A stretch of 64,000 bases of DNA from Streptomyces sp. NBC_00154 (GCF_026342835.1 NZ_JAPEMI010000001.1:2796501-2860500), one strand, 5' to 3'. Shown: positions 38,652 through 47,290, counted from the first letter of the stretch. Made by a program: numbers and translations. Notes: generated by a model not told the origin, from the sequence alone.

Positions 38652-39190
38652 GTCAGATGAGGTGACCGGACAGTCGGACAGCTGGGACACCTCCGGCGTG
38701 GCCTGTGTCCGGGTCTCGGTATCCGGGAAGTACCGGCCGCCGCCGTCCTTGGTGACCTGTCCGTCAGCGGCCATGCGCGAGCACGTCCGGCGCACGGCCC
38801 GCTGATCGTTGGTGCGCTCCGGCGACGCCCGTACGATCCGCAACGCTCCCTGCCCCAGGTCGATGTCGTTGCGTCGCAGCTCCGCCAGTTCCTCGGGGCG
38901 GAGCGATGCGAACGGGCCCAGGAAGGCCATCAGTCGCCAGCGCGGGTCCATCGCCTCGGCCAGTGCGAAGACCTGCTCGACCGTGGCACCGGCCGCTCGT
39001 CGGGTTCTTCCTTGCTGGCGCCCTTGATCCGGCAGGGGTTGCGCTGGAGCAGTTCATCGTCGACGGCGGTTTGAAGGATCGCCTTCAGCCCAGATGGCTT
39101 GCCGACAAGGGTCGACCTGTCCGGCCGGAGCTTCGTGTGCTTGTCCACCCATTGGGGATCCAAGCCCATTACGTGGATCTTGTGCCCCCG
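38652..39190 (-). pseudogene. Fused remnants of an older integrase and a replication initiator tail
   Basis: From right to left the strand reads part of an integrase core (GLKAILQTAVDDELLQRNPCR, MDPRWRLMAFLGPFASLRPEE with a catalytic-Arg-like region). It passes without a stop into a winged-helix-like tail (VRRTCSRMAADGQVTKDGGG) resembling the C-terminus of AICE replication initiators. This is the expected order rep-int of an element with an older integrase fused onto it by deletion. Confidence 0.65.
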
Positions 39191-39365
39191 TAGGTGCCGT
39201 AACGGGCGGCACGATCAGGACCGCAAAGGACGCCGCTGCTGATTAGACGCGCGTCCTGTGGGCGGCGCGCCGTCAGAGTTCGCCGTCCCTTCGGCGCGCC
39301 GTTGTCCGATGTTGTGTCCCGTCCTGTGTCATGCCGTCTGTCGAAGATCTGGCACCCAAAGAGAT

Positions 39366-40613
39366 ATGACGGGACATCACATGATGAGATCTGTTGGTCG
39401 GGCTCGTACGGTCGTCGCCGCGGCGGCCACCGTGGGTGCGGTGGTCGCGGGTGCGGGTCTCGGGCAGGCGACCGCGCTGGACAAGGTCCGGTTGGCTGAC
39501 GATGTGTCCGTGGCACCGGGCATCAGTTACCGGGCGTTCTCGGTGACGGGCTCGCACGGGGTGGTGTCCGGGCATCTGGTCACCGCCGACCTCACCGACC
39601 GGCATGTCTCGGTGGACCTGCTCACCCCCGGCACTGTCTCCAGCCGCGTCAAGCTGTCCCAGATGGCCGCCGCCCAGGGCGCGGTGGCGGGCGTCAACGC
39701 GGACTTCTTCAACATCGAGGAGTCCCAGCACGTGGGGGTGGCCCCGACCAACTCCGCGGTCGGCCCGGCGATTGCTCACGGTGAGGCACTCAAGGCGGCT
39801 GTGCCGGACGGCCAGCGGTTCGGTCCCGGTCTGCCGCCCGGCACATCGACGCGCGATGTGATCGGGGTGGGCTCCGACAAGCGGGCCCGGCTGGACGAGT
39901 TGACGCTCAAGGGAAGCGTCCGCACCAAGTCCGGTTCGTTCGACCTGGGCGGCTTCAACCAGTACGCCATCCCGGTGGGCGGGGTGGGAGCATTCACCCC
40001 GAAGTGGGGCGAGGTCTCGCGGCAGCGCTCGGTGTGCGGGACCGACACCGTCCGGGCTGCGGCCTGCTCCACGAACACCTACGAGGTCACCGTCCACAAC
40101 GGCCGGGTGGTCTCCGGATCCCCGACGATCGGGGCCGGCGCGATCGCCGAGGACACCGTGGTGCTGGTCGGCCGGGAGGCCGGAGCGGACCGGCTGCGCG
40201 CGCTCCGGACCGGGGACGCGGTCAAGGTCTCCGACCAGCTGAGGACGGCGAGCGGCAAGCAGTTCCAGTTCGCCGTGGGCGGCTTCCCGGTGCTCCGGGA
40301 CGGCGCGCCGCTGCCCGGCCTGGACACCAAGGCCGCCGCGACCCGGACCGGCGCGGGTGTCGGTGACCACGGTCAGCTGCTCTACTTGCTGGTACTGGAC
40401 GGAAGTGCGGAGAGCGGCTCGGGCCTGACGGTCGCCGAGGTCGCCGACGTACTCGGCACCGTGGGCGCCGACGCGGGCGTGAACCTGGACGGGGGCGGTT
40501 CGTCCACCCTGGTGACCCGGGACCCGGTGACCGGCACCCCCCTCGTCCGCAACCACCCGACCGGTGGCGCAGAACGCCCGGTCCCGGAGGGCATCGGGCT
40601 CTTCTCGCGCTGA
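39366..40613 (+). CDS. Secreted phosphodiester glycosidase family protein (NAGPA-like)
   Basis: The 415-residue protein has a signal peptide (VVAAAATVGAVVAGAGLGQATA) and a C-terminal NAGPA-type domain with the conserved VNLDGGGSSTLVTRDP near residue 375. GVNADFFNIEE near residue 110 corresponds to the usual G-x-N-A-x-F-F segment. The family hydrolyses GlcNAc-phosphodiester or related sugar-phosphodiester bonds; the physiological substrate in Streptomyces is not known. Two further Met codons at 39381 and 39384 are alternative starts. It is cargo of the first array element. Confidence 0.88.
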   Translation: MTGHHMMRSVGRARTVVAAAATVGAVVAGAGLGQATALDKVRLADDVSVAPGISYRAFSVTGSHGVVSGHLVTADLTDRHVSVDLLTPGTVSSRVKLSQMAAAQGAVAGVNADFFNIEESQHVGVAPTNSAVGPAIAHGEALKAAVPDGQRFGPGLPPGTSTRDVIGVGSDKRARLDELTLKGSVRTKSGSFDLGGFNQYAIPVGGVGAFTPKWGEVSRQRSVCGTDTVRAAACSTNTYEVTVHNGRVVSGSPTIGAGAIAEDTVVLVGREAGADRLRALRTGDAVKVSDQLRTASGKQFQFAVGGFPVLRDGAPLPGLDTKAAATRTGAGVGDHGQLLYLLVLDGSAESGSGLTVAEVADVLGTVGADAGVNLDGGGSSTLVTRDPVTGTPLVRNHPTGGAERPVPEGIGLFSR

Positions 40614-40769
40614 TCCAATGGCCGGGCGGGCCATGGTGCGTGGCAGGTGCTGCCCCCCGGAAGCGAACCTCGGCAAGATCAAGAAGCTCCTCCACCACGG
40701 AGCCGATCAGGAGTGGTGGCACATGGAAGAGGGCTGCGTCACGGAAGCTTGGCGAACCACCGAGGTTGC

Positions 40770-41252
40770 TTAAGACCACCGCTTGATGATCTTTGCTGGA
40801 GATTCCGGGGCCGGCCACACCTGGATACGCATCTTCTCGGTGGTTTCGGGGCTCTCGTCAGAGTCGATGTCGGCCTGAGCTGCCCGAGCCAAGTTGCTCT
40901 GGGACACGCGGACGCGGTTCCAGCCTGACGGGACCTCGAACGTAGCCGCATCGGGGGCGTAGTCCGTGCAACCCAGAACCATCAGGCGACCCAACGACAT
41001 GTCGAGGCTGGCCTCGACCACGTGATCGAATTCCGAGCTGTCATCACTCGGCTCCTGAGGCAGGATGAAAACAGTGACGGATACGTTGACATTAACCGCC
41101 GTGCCGATGCCCAGCGCATCCTGTGCAACCGCGAGGTGATCGGCAACGGCCTGGTCCGTCCACGCGTCGCTTAGATCACCGTCCGAATCCGCATCGGATA
41201 CGTGTATCTGAAAGTAGTCCGCGAAGAGGGTGAGCTCTGCCGTTGTCGTCAT
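40770..41252 (-). CDS. Uncharacterised acidic cytosolic protein
   Basis: The 160-residue protein (MTTTAELTLFADYFQ...) is acidic, with strand-rich segments LTLFADYFQIHV and VNVNVSVTVFILPQ and a C-terminal KMRIQVWPAPE. No signal or membrane segment is evident. I do not recognise the family. ATG 41252 was chosen since upstream codons to 41309 are atypical. It overlaps no other gene. Confidence 0.55.
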   Translation of the reverse strand: MTTTAELTLFADYFQIHVSDADSDGDLSDAWTDQAVADHLAVAQDALGIGTAVNVNVSVTVFILPQEPSDDSSEFDHVVEASLDMSLGRLMVLGCTDYAPDAATFEVPSGWNRVRVSQSNLARAAQADIDSDESPETTEKMRIQVWPAPESPAKIIKRWS

Positions 41253-41599
41253 GGCGGCACAGTGCCATGCAGCACTGACAGCCGGAGATGCCGTATAGCA
41301 GAGAAGCACAGCAACCGTGTCAGCTGTCCGTGGCCTGCGTAGCCGTGTACTGACCGAAATGCCGCTGACCGACCTGCATTGAGCTACGGATCAGAAGTTC
41401 CCCTGTGCCACAACCGCGCCAGATCGGGCGGGGACTCGCGGGGAACTGCGGCTGCTGGCGGTGGGCGAAGCCAGTAGCCGCCGAAGTCGGCATCCCGCAG
41501 GTCAGATCCCAACTCGCCCCACCACGCTCCTAAAGCGGGTGTCGTAAATCATGCGCGAGGCCCCTAATGAGCTCAGGTCGCTCGGCGGACAATGGCCGC
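41253..41599. other. Gap with an attachment-site-like relic
   Basis: No gene is visible. At 41408-41425 a GTGCCAC-AACC-GCGCCAG pair resembles integrase arm sites. About 100 bp on, CTCCTAAAGCGGGTGTCG (41527-41544) matches the anticodon-to-variable region of a tRNA-Arg(CCT). The same layout recurs at 46389-46523. Confidence 0.5.
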
Positions 41600-42019
41600 A
41601 TGACGTTGACGATTTGGATCGATGACTGGCAGATCCAGTGCTGCGGACAGAGCTTCGCGCCAGGGGATGTTGTCTCCTGGACGCTGCTGGAGGTCGATCC
41701 GGAGGATTACGCCGACGTCGTTGGCGGCGAACGTGCGGATGAGATCGACTTCCGCGAGGAGCATCACGGCCAAGGGGATGGGCATGCACCCACCTCGGTG
41801 GAGGTGGTGTCGATTGCCGAGGTGCACTGCCGTTACGGGGTACCCCCGGGCGCTACGGACAAGGTGAACTACCCCGTTCCGGGCACGACCATGCTGGTTC
41901 CGGTGAAGGAGGCGGACGGGCGGGCGAAGGCCAGGCCGGACGTTAGTTTCGCGGGCTATCTGGTGACGGCTCGGCGTGCCACAGACGGACCGGAAGGTGC
42001 TGCTGCTCACGGTCAATGA
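41600..42019 (+). CDS. Small uncharacterised protein (possibly DUF6578)
   Basis: The 139-residue protein starts MTLTIWIDDWQIQCCGQSF, continues with P-G-D-V-V-S-W-T-L and contains VEVVSIAEVHCRY near the middle. It is cytosolic and acidic. It resembles, from memory, small actinobacterial proteins annotated DUF6578; this is not certain. A tRNA-Arg relic lies just upstream. Confidence 0.55.
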   Translation: MTLTIWIDDWQIQCCGQSFAPGDVVSWTLLEVDPEDYADVVGGERADEIDFREEHHGQGDGHAPTSVEVVSIAEVHCRYGVPPGATDKVNYPVPGTTMLVPVKEADGRAKARPDVSFAGYLVTARRATDGPEGAAAHGQ

Positions 42020-42228
42020 AGGAGTCGGCGGGGCAGGCTTCCTGCCCGGTCGCTGTACAGCAGCTCCGTACCGCAACCCCAGCAACCGCCCCTGTTCGGT
42101 AGCGTCCCTCCGGGGCCTCGGGGTGGTCGGTATGGCCGTCGCTGACCGATCCGGCTAGAGCTACGGATCAGAAGGTTCGGTGCACCGATCTGTCCTAAAG
42201 CGCGGCGGGGCTAGGATCGCAGCCGGGC

Positions 42229-42303
42229 GAAGCCGTAGCGCAGAGGTAGTCGCGCGCGGTCTCCAAAATCGCGAGGACGCCGGTTCGAATCCGGTCGGCT
42301 TAG
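42229..42303 (+). tRNA. Divergent tRNA-Trp(CCA)-like gene or relic
   Basis: A cloverleaf can be drawn. The acceptor GAAGCCG pairs with CGGCTT(A) with a poor first pair. The D arm is GCGC-AGAGGTAGTC-GCGC. The anticodon arm is GCGGT-CTCCAAA-ATCGC (anticodon CCA), and the T arm is GCCGG-TTCGAAT-CCGGT. No CCA end is encoded. It does not resemble the usual Streptomyces tRNA-Trp and sits among integrative-element relics, so it may be element-borne or an inactive att remnant. Confidence 0.6.
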
Positions 42304-42460
42304 CCTGCCCCAGCTGTGCGTCCAGGACGAAGAGCGACCGTGCCAGGTGTGAGCCAGAACGGCCGGCGACCCGCGGTCCATCCCGGTCACGCCACGGCAC
42401 TGTCTCGGAGTGACCGGGACGGCCTTTCCGCAGCTCAAGCGTCTTATCCCAACTTGTGGG

Positions 42461-42479
42461 CCCGGTGATTCCCAAGCTT
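42461..42479 (+). repeat. Partial tRNA-Gly att relic
   Basis: CCCGGTGATTCCCAAGCTT is identical to the sequence leading into att copies 2 and 3 and then diverges. It is probably half of an old attachment site left by a deletion inside element I. Confidence 0.6.
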
Positions 42480-42531
42480 ATGCGCCATGCGCCAGGCGCG
42501 TCTGCGTGGTGGAAGCCGTAGGCTTCCCTGC

Positions 42532-42756
42532 ATGGTGACTGCGACTGTCCGCGAGTGGGACGACGAGCAAGGGTGGGGCGTTCTCGACTCCCCCGAGACC
42601 CCCGGCGGCTGCTTCGGCCACTACGCCGACATCCAGGCGACCGGTTTCCGCACGCTGTCGGCCGGGCAGCAGGTCGACCTCACATGGGAAGCCCCTGGCT
42701 TCAAGCAGGACGGGTACGACTACCGCGCGGTGATCATCGTGCCTCGGACTGCCTGA
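42532..42756 (+). CDS. Cold-shock-domain-like small protein
   Basis: The 74-residue protein has the CSD-like order: VREWDDEQGWGVLDSPE replaces the usual K-W-F-N-x-x-K-G-F-G-F-I, followed by C-F-G-H-Y-A-D-I (compare V-F-V-H-x-S-A-I) and GQQVDLTWEAPGFKQDGYDY. It may bind nucleic acid. The start is the ATG after CTTCCCTGC, and no strong ribosome-binding site is visible. Confidence 0.65.
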   Translation: MVTATVREWDDEQGWGVLDSPETPGGCFGHYADIQATGFRTLSAGQQVDLTWEAPGFKQDGYDYRAVIIVPRTA

Positions 42757-42921
42757 CATCCACAGCTGACATCAACGACGGCGTACCTCCACGATTCCCA
42801 GCAGTCCGCAACGCCACCGCACTCTTCACCACAACATGCAGTAGCTCCCGGTTGATCGAACTCCTAAAGCGGGTGTCGCCGAGGTGCCTTCTACGAGCGG
42901 CCGGCCAGACGGCGACGTTGA

Positions 42922-43329
42922 GTGTGGGAGACGATGTTTCCCATGCGCTACTTCAACCTGACGGGCTGGCTCGCCATCTTCAACGGCACGGAGTCGGCGA
43001 TCGGGCGCACCGTGGCTGTGGAGACCTGGGACGAGACCACCGGTACGGCTCTCGTCGTCGACCCCCAGCGCGGTGCGCTGCGCCCAGTCACGGACTACCC
43101 GGACTTCTCTCACCTGGAGCGAGCCGACCGGGTCGTGGCCGCTGTGCCAGGTGGTGGTTGGCGCGCCCACTGGAAGGACGAAGGGCCCAACGGGACACCG
43201 CTGACCGAGCAGGTGCTCGCATGGCTGATCACAGCGACGGGCCGGGCCACTCCTATCACCGTCGACGCCACCGGCCACGTGGACGACGCCGAGGGAGCCG
43301 ACCGCCTGATTCCTCCCGAAGAGGACTGA
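42922..43329 (+). CDS. Uncharacterised cytosolic protein
   Basis: The 135-residue protein (MRYFNLTGWLAIFNGTESAI after possible starts at 42922, 42934 or 42943) contains TALVVDPQRGALRPVTDYPD and a C-terminal acidic tail. No membrane or catalytic motif is recognisable. GGGAG at 42926-42930 favours one of the two later ATGs. Another tRNA-Arg-like relic (42861-42878) lies just upstream. Confidence 0.5.
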   Translation: MWETMFPMRYFNLTGWLAIFNGTESAIGRTVAVETWDETTGTALVVDPQRGALRPVTDYPDFSHLERADRVVAAVPGGGWRAHWKDEGPNGTPLTEQVLAWLITATGRATPITVDATGHVDDAEGADRLIPPEED

Positions 43330-43365
43330 CGACCAGGGGGAGCCGGTGCCCATCTCGTGGCAGCC

Positions 43366-43383
43366 GTGCCAGATACGTGCCAG
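43366..43383. other. Candidate integrase arm sites left of att copy 2
   Basis: GTGCCAG-ATAC-GTGCCAG is a direct heptamer pair with 11-bp period, 111 bp before att copy 2. The heptamer does not match the GCACCAC set right of att copy 1. Confidence 0.45.
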
Positions 43384-43493
43384 AACAGGTGGGGAAGAGG
43401 GGGCAACAGCGGTTACCTCGACGCGTAGCCCAGCTCAGTAGAGGCACGCTTACGCACAGGTCAGGACCCTGGGGTAGCTTGATCGGCCGGTGA

Positions 43494-43586
43494 TTCCCAA
43501 GCTCAGAGCGCGAGTTCGATTCTCGTCACCCGCTCCATACAAAAGCCCCAGGCCAACGGCCCGGGGCTTCTTTGTTGTCTAGACCG
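43494..43586 (+). repeat. att copy 2
   Basis: A repeat of the tRNA-Gly 3' half from TTCCCAAGCTCAGAGCGCG to CTCCA, the terminator hairpin and TTTGTTGTCTAGACCGG. It differs from copy 1 at a few bases and lacks the tRNA 5' half. It separates elements I and II. Confidence 0.9.
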
Positions 43587-43588
43587 GA

Positions 43589-44770
43589 TCAGGCGTCGCG
43601 TGCCCGTTCCGTGCCCGATGCCTGAACGTCGGGCACAATCGCAGCCTTCTCCCGCTCGGCGCGGACGCGGGCGTCGATCCCGTCGGCCACCTCCCGCTGA
43701 CGCTCCAGGTTCGAGTGCTGATAGATCAGCGCGGCACGCTCGGAGGACTGCCCGGCGCGGACCATCGTGTCCTTGAGCGTGGCGCCCGACTGCGTCGAGA
43801 GCGTGTGTCCGGTGTGACGAAGGTCGTAGAAGCGGAAGCTCTCAGGCAGCCCGACCTCGGTTCGAGCCTTCCGCCACTTCCGCCCGAACGTGGAGCGCCG
43901 GAACGGCTTGCCCCGCTCCCCCACGAACAACAGTCCGTCCGGCTGCTTCTCCGCGTACCAGGCGAGATGCCGCTTGAGGTCCTTCTCCAGAAAGGCCGGC
44001 AGGACGAGGAACCGCTTGCCCGCATCAGACTTGGTGTCGCCCGGTGCACGCCGACCGGTGGTGAGTTCGGGCTCGGCGGTCCGCACCCAGATGCCGACGT
44101 TCTCCAGGTCCACGTCACGACGGCGCATCGCGGCCTGTTCCTCCGGACGGGCGGGGCCGTACGCGGCGATGTAGACCATCAGGCGCCAGCGCGGGCCCAT
44201 GGCGTCGGCGAGCGCGTCAACCTGGGCGACGGTGGCGGTCGGGCGTTCTTCCGCGGTTTCCTTGCCGGCGCCCCTGATACGGCAGGGGTTGCGGCGGATC
44301 AGCTCATCGTCGGCAGCGGCTTCCATGATGGCCTTCAGGAGCCGGTACGCCTTGGCGATCGTGGTCTCCGCCCCGGTACTGTCGAGCCGTTCGGAGCGCC
44401 AGGAGCGGACGCGCGGCGGGGTGATCTCGTCCAGGTCCAAGCCCTCGAAGGTGGGCAGGATGTGCAGTCGGAGGAGCCGCCGATACAGCTCATCGGTCGT
44501 GGCGGAGAGACGGCGCTCCTTTACCCATTGCAGCGCGTAGTCCTTGAAGTTGACTGCCCCGGCGTCCGGGGCCTGCCAGTCCCCCCGCCGAACCTCGGTC
44601 TGCTGTTCCGCGAGCCAATCGTCAGCGTCCCGCCTGGTCTCGAAGGTGTGCGGGGCCGGACGGTCGATGCCGTCGGGGCCGAGGTAGCGAGCCTGGTACC
44701 GGCCTGAGGTCAGCTTTCGGATGCGGCCGAAGCGCCGCTTCGACCAGCAGCCGTAGGCGATGGACAGCAC
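43589..44770 (-). CDS. Intact tyrosine integrase of element II
   Basis: The 393-residue integrase starts at GTG (VLSIAYGCWSKRRFGRIRKL). An arm-binding segment (SGRYQARYLGPDGIDRPAPH) comes first, then the SAM-like core-binding domain (TTDELYRRLLRLHILPTFEG). The catalytic domain shows Arg in G-P-A-R-P-E-E-Q, F-Y-D-L-R-H-T-G-H and the nucleophile Tyr in ALIYQHS. The usual second His (R-A-G-H-S) is Gln (RAGQSS), as in the other copies here. It would recombine tRNA-Gly att sites. No excisionase or replication gene is seen in its element. The open frame upstream to 44881 overlaps the next gene and was not used. Confidence 0.9.
   Translation of the reverse strand: MLSIAYGCWSKRRFGRIRKLTSGRYQARYLGPDGIDRPAPHTFETRRDADDWLAEQQTEVRRGDWQAPDAGAVNFKDYALQWVKERRLSATTDELYRRLLRLHILPTFEGLDLDEITPPRVRSWRSERLDSTGAETTIAKAYRLLKAIMEAAADDELIRRNPCRIRGAGKETAEERPTATVAQVDALADAMGPRWRLMVYIAAYGPARPEEQAAMRRRDVDLENVGIWVRTAEPELTTGRRAPGDTKSDAGKRFLVLPAFLEKDLKRHLAWYAEKQPDGLLFVGERGKPFRRSTFGRKWRKARTEVGLPESFRFYDLRHTGHTLSTQSGATLKDTMVRAGQSSERAALIYQHSNLERQREVADGIDARVRAEREKAAIVPDVQASGTERARDA
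43600..43617. other. Candidate integrase arm sites right of att copy 2
   Basis: GTGCCCG-TTCC-GTGCCCG, period 11 bp, inside the 3' end of the integrase gene. The same heptamer pair occurs at 50443-50460 at the other end of element II. Confidence 0.6.
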
Positions 44771-44840
44771 GCCCCCGGTCCGCCATGCTGCCTTGGCGAT
44801 CATGCGCCCGTGGTGGCTGCATCGTGTGAGGGTGGGGATT

Positions 44841-45386
44841 GTGGAGCAATCGCAGGTCGAGGCTAAGCCGCCGAAGCGCATCCGTTACCGGTATGAACTT
44901 CTCCAACGCGTACTGCCTACTCTGCCCTTTCTTGCCGTCTTCGTGGGCACGACGGTCTTGGATTGGATGACCTGGAAGCCTGCCGGGTCTGAGCCAGCCG
45001 AGTCATTGGGTACATGGGCCGCCATGCTGCTCGTGTTCCTGATCCTCGGGCAGTACTCCGGCATCACCCTCACGGAGTCGACAGCCATCGTGCACAGCCT
45101 CCGCCGCCGGACCATCCAGTGGTCCAACGTCCAGGCCATCCGCGTCGAACGCTTCCAGGGGTCCCAAATCGTTGTGATCTACGAAGCGGGTGGCCGTCGT
45201 ACTCGCCTTCGGGCACCGGTCACCGGGTTCCTCTGCTGGGATCGCGAGTTCGAGGAGAAGTTCCGCACCATCGGCAGGTGGTGGCTGGACCACCGCGGCC
45301 CGGATTGGACGCCTGTCCTGCTTCCGGGGGCGCAGTGGAGCGGCCCACCGGTTCCCGACGGGAACCCTTTCGCCTCTCCCACGTAG
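44841..45386 (+). CDS. Membrane protein with two helices and a PH-like cytosolic part
   Basis: The 181-residue protein starts at GTG after GAGGGTGGGGATT. Two membrane segments follow within the first 70 residues (VLPTLPFLAVFVGTTVLDW and MLLVFLILGQYSGITL). Then comes SLRRRTIQWSNVQAIRVERF, typical of bacterial PH-like domains, with VVIYEAGGRRTRLRAPV. The function is unknown. It is divergent from the integrase gene and probably cargo of element II. Confidence 0.65.
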   Translation: MEQSQVEAKPPKRIRYRYELLQRVLPTLPFLAVFVGTTVLDWMTWKPAGSEPAESLGTWAAMLLVFLILGQYSGITLTESTAIVHSLRRRTIQWSNVQAIRVERFQGSQIVVIYEAGGRRTRLRAPVTGFLCWDREFEEKFRTIGRWWLDHRGPDWTPVLLPGAQWSGPPVPDGNPFASPT

Positions 45387-45531
45387 TCGGCGGCTGGTCC
45401 ACGCACCCTCGGCCGGTGGAGCGCCTGATGGCCGTCGCTGGCCTTTCGGAACCATGACGTGACCGCAGGTCGGGAAACCGGCCTGTCGCTTCTTCGGCTA
45501 CTGAGCACCGCGGCGACGGTCGTGGTGGGCG

Positions 45532-45549
45532 TGCCCGTTCCGTGCCCGG
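45532..45549. other. Arm-site-like heptamer pair inside element II
   Basis: CGTGCCCGTTCCGTGCCCGG contains GTGCCCG-TTCC-GTGCCCG, identical to the pair at 43600-43617. The surrounding 45387-45683 holds no gene. It looks like a leftover from a second copy of the element end. Confidence 0.45.
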
Positions 45550-45683
45550 CCCGGCGGGACCTTCTGGTGACTCACGGGGAACAGCGGCGAAAGCCGCGAT
45601 CCAGAGCAGGTCAGGCACTCGGCAGGTCAGCCGCGATCCGCATACGGGGTCTTCCAAACTGGGGACCTCTGAGCGGCGCTCGG

Positions 45684-46265
45684 TCACCGAATCAGGGCGA
45701 CCACGGCTGCCTCGATGGGTTCGATGTCCGGATCGCCATCATCTGAGGTGTCGACTTCAACGACGGCATCGACTCCACCCGGCGGATCGAAAATCGACCG
45801 CTTCATCTCGCCTCGCTGGAACTGAGATGAGAGCTGTCGGTCGGCTGCCCCGCCTTCGGCCGCTCGGGCGCGGAGGCGCTCGTCGATGACCGATTCGTGG
45901 GCGACGACATGAACAGCGAGCACTCGGGCGTCAGATGCGAGTAGCGCATCTAGCAGCTTGTGCGACAACACGGAGGACTCCACGACGAAGCTCACCCCTG
46001 AGGAGGCGAGGAGCCGGGCTGCGTTGACCATCACGGCCTCAGCGCGGAGGCTCAAAGGACCGCCGGCGATGTGGAAGTCCGGGTTGAGCTGAACACCGCC
46101 GCCCTTGCCGACGGAAGCCGAGGACAGCCCGAGACCGACCTTGATCTCATCCCGGGTCAGGAACGGCACACCGAGGCGACGCGCCGTTGCGCAGGCAACG
46201 GTGGTCTTTCCGGCCCCCGGAGACCCGCATACGGCGACCACCACCGGCCGTTCCCACCTCAACAT
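45684..46265 (-). CDS. P-loop kinase-like ATP-binding protein
   Basis: The 193-residue protein has a Walker A motif CGSPGAGKTTVAC at residues 13-25, followed by R-L-G-V-P-F-L-T-R-D-E-I-K, a layout shared with zeta-toxin-like and chloramphenicol-phosphotransferase-like kinases. FVVESSVLSHKLLDALL is the probable Walker B region and RLRARAAEGG a possible lid Arg. It ends with a short acidic tail. It could be a small-molecule kinase or the toxin of a toxin-antitoxin pair, but no antitoxin gene is next to it. ATG 46265 was chosen because the domain begins there. Confidence 0.7.
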   Translation of the reverse strand: MLRWERPVVVAVCGSPGAGKTTVACATARRLGVPFLTRDEIKVGLGLSSASVGKGGGVQLNPDFHIAGGPLSLRAEAVMVNAARLLASSGVSFVVESSVLSHKLLDALLASDARVLAVHVVAHESVIDERLRARAAEGGAADRQLSSQFQRGEMKRSIFDPPGGVDAVVEVDTSDDGDPDIEPIEAAVVALIR

Positions 46266-46575
46266 CCGCCGATCCTGCCGGATCTCGACCGTGCTGTCTA
46301 CGAGCCGATCATGGTCGGCCGAGCAGCCCTCAGCGACCGCACCGACCGCAGTTCGCATCGCGGGAGCCCAAGGAACGGCCCTGTGGCCGTGCCACTCTTG
46401 TGCCAGAACGGACAGGGACTCACGGGGAACCGGGGTCCCCAGGGGTGAGCTCGGCCGGACTCCGCCCGCGGTACGGAATCCGCAGGTCACGCGCGTGATC
46501 GCCCCACCGCGCTCCTAAAGCGGTGGTCCGAGTCAAGGGAAAGCTTCTTCACCTGGGCAGATAGCATCCCTCGCC
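46266..46575. other. Gap with tRNA-Arg attachment relic
   Basis: There is no gene. GTGCCAC-TCTT-GTGCCAG (46389-46406) is followed by GGGACTCACGGGGAAC and, near 46512-46523, CTCCTAAAGCGG preceded by CGCCCCACCGCG. This is the same layout as 41408-41544. It reads as the end of a former tRNA-Arg(CCT)-specific element. Confidence 0.5.
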
Positions 46576-46968
46576 ATGAGGCGTTCATTGATCGCGCTGA
46601 CCAGCGCAGGGGCAATCGCTCTCGTCATGGGCGGGTACGCCGTCGGGGCAGCGCAGCACGACAGCACATCCGAGCGGTCCGCGACGTGCGAGCAGGCCAA
46701 TCGGGAGTTCGAGACACGGGCCGGTCAGATCCGAAGGCAACTGCGACGGGAGTCCCAAGAGGGGGAGACCGATTCCCACCAGCTCACCATAGACACAACG
46801 CGGGCGGAGATCATCAGGACGCTCGTGGAGCAGAATCCAACATGCTTCGATGCCGGGACTCGTGCAGCAGCGGCCATTCAACAGCACCCCTCTGAGGGCC
46901 AAGCGGACGCCGCCGTGTGTGATCTCACCGCCATCGAGCCTGAGAACTGTTCCGTCGCGGCTGACTGA
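46576..46968 (+). CDS. Small secreted protein
   Basis: The 130-residue protein has a signal peptide (MRRSLIALTSAGAIALVMGG, cleavage near V-G-A-A). The charged, helical mature part has three Cys (A-T-C-E, P-T-C-F, A-V-C-D) and a fourth in E-N-C-S, so two disulfides are possible. No family is recognised. Confidence 0.65.
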   Translation: MRRSLIALTSAGAIALVMGGYAVGAAQHDSTSERSATCEQANREFETRAGQIRRQLRRESQEGETDSHQLTIDTTRAEIIRTLVEQNPTCFDAGTRAAAAIQQHPSEGQADAAVCDLTAIEPENCSVAAD

Positions 46969-47290
46969 TCCGGTAAAGCCTGGGACTTTAAGGTGTACCC
47001 GATCCGTGCCCGACAGGTCGGTAAGCCACGGTCAACAGTCGGGGTGACGAACCGCCGGTCACGAGGACACGAGCGGTGTTGCCTCCGGGTGTGGTGACCG
47101 GAAGGTTCCGGCATGCCGTTCGATCCGTCGGGGGCTCATATCCCCAGGACCGCCGCACTCCGCGGGATGCCCCGCCGGAGTACCTTGGACATACCCAGAA
47201 CATTCCGTACACGAGCTTCCGAGCCCGTGTCGTTCTTGGCGATTCACAACGCCGGGCCGGTGTAGACCGGCCCGGGGCAGGGTTCGCGTC
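46969..47290. other. Gap with an arm-site relic
   Basis: There is no convincing gene. GTACCCG-ATCC-GTGCCCG at 46995-47012 resembles the arm pairs of element II. The stretch ends with the promoter and ribosome-binding region of the DUF5994 gene. Confidence 0.45.

Noticed and set aside
40564..40773. A 69-codon frame ending in GKIKKLLHHGADQEWWHMEE
   Set aside because: The last 40 residues look protein-like, but the frame starts inside the glycosidase gene in another frame and has no ribosome-binding site, so I left it out of the gene list.
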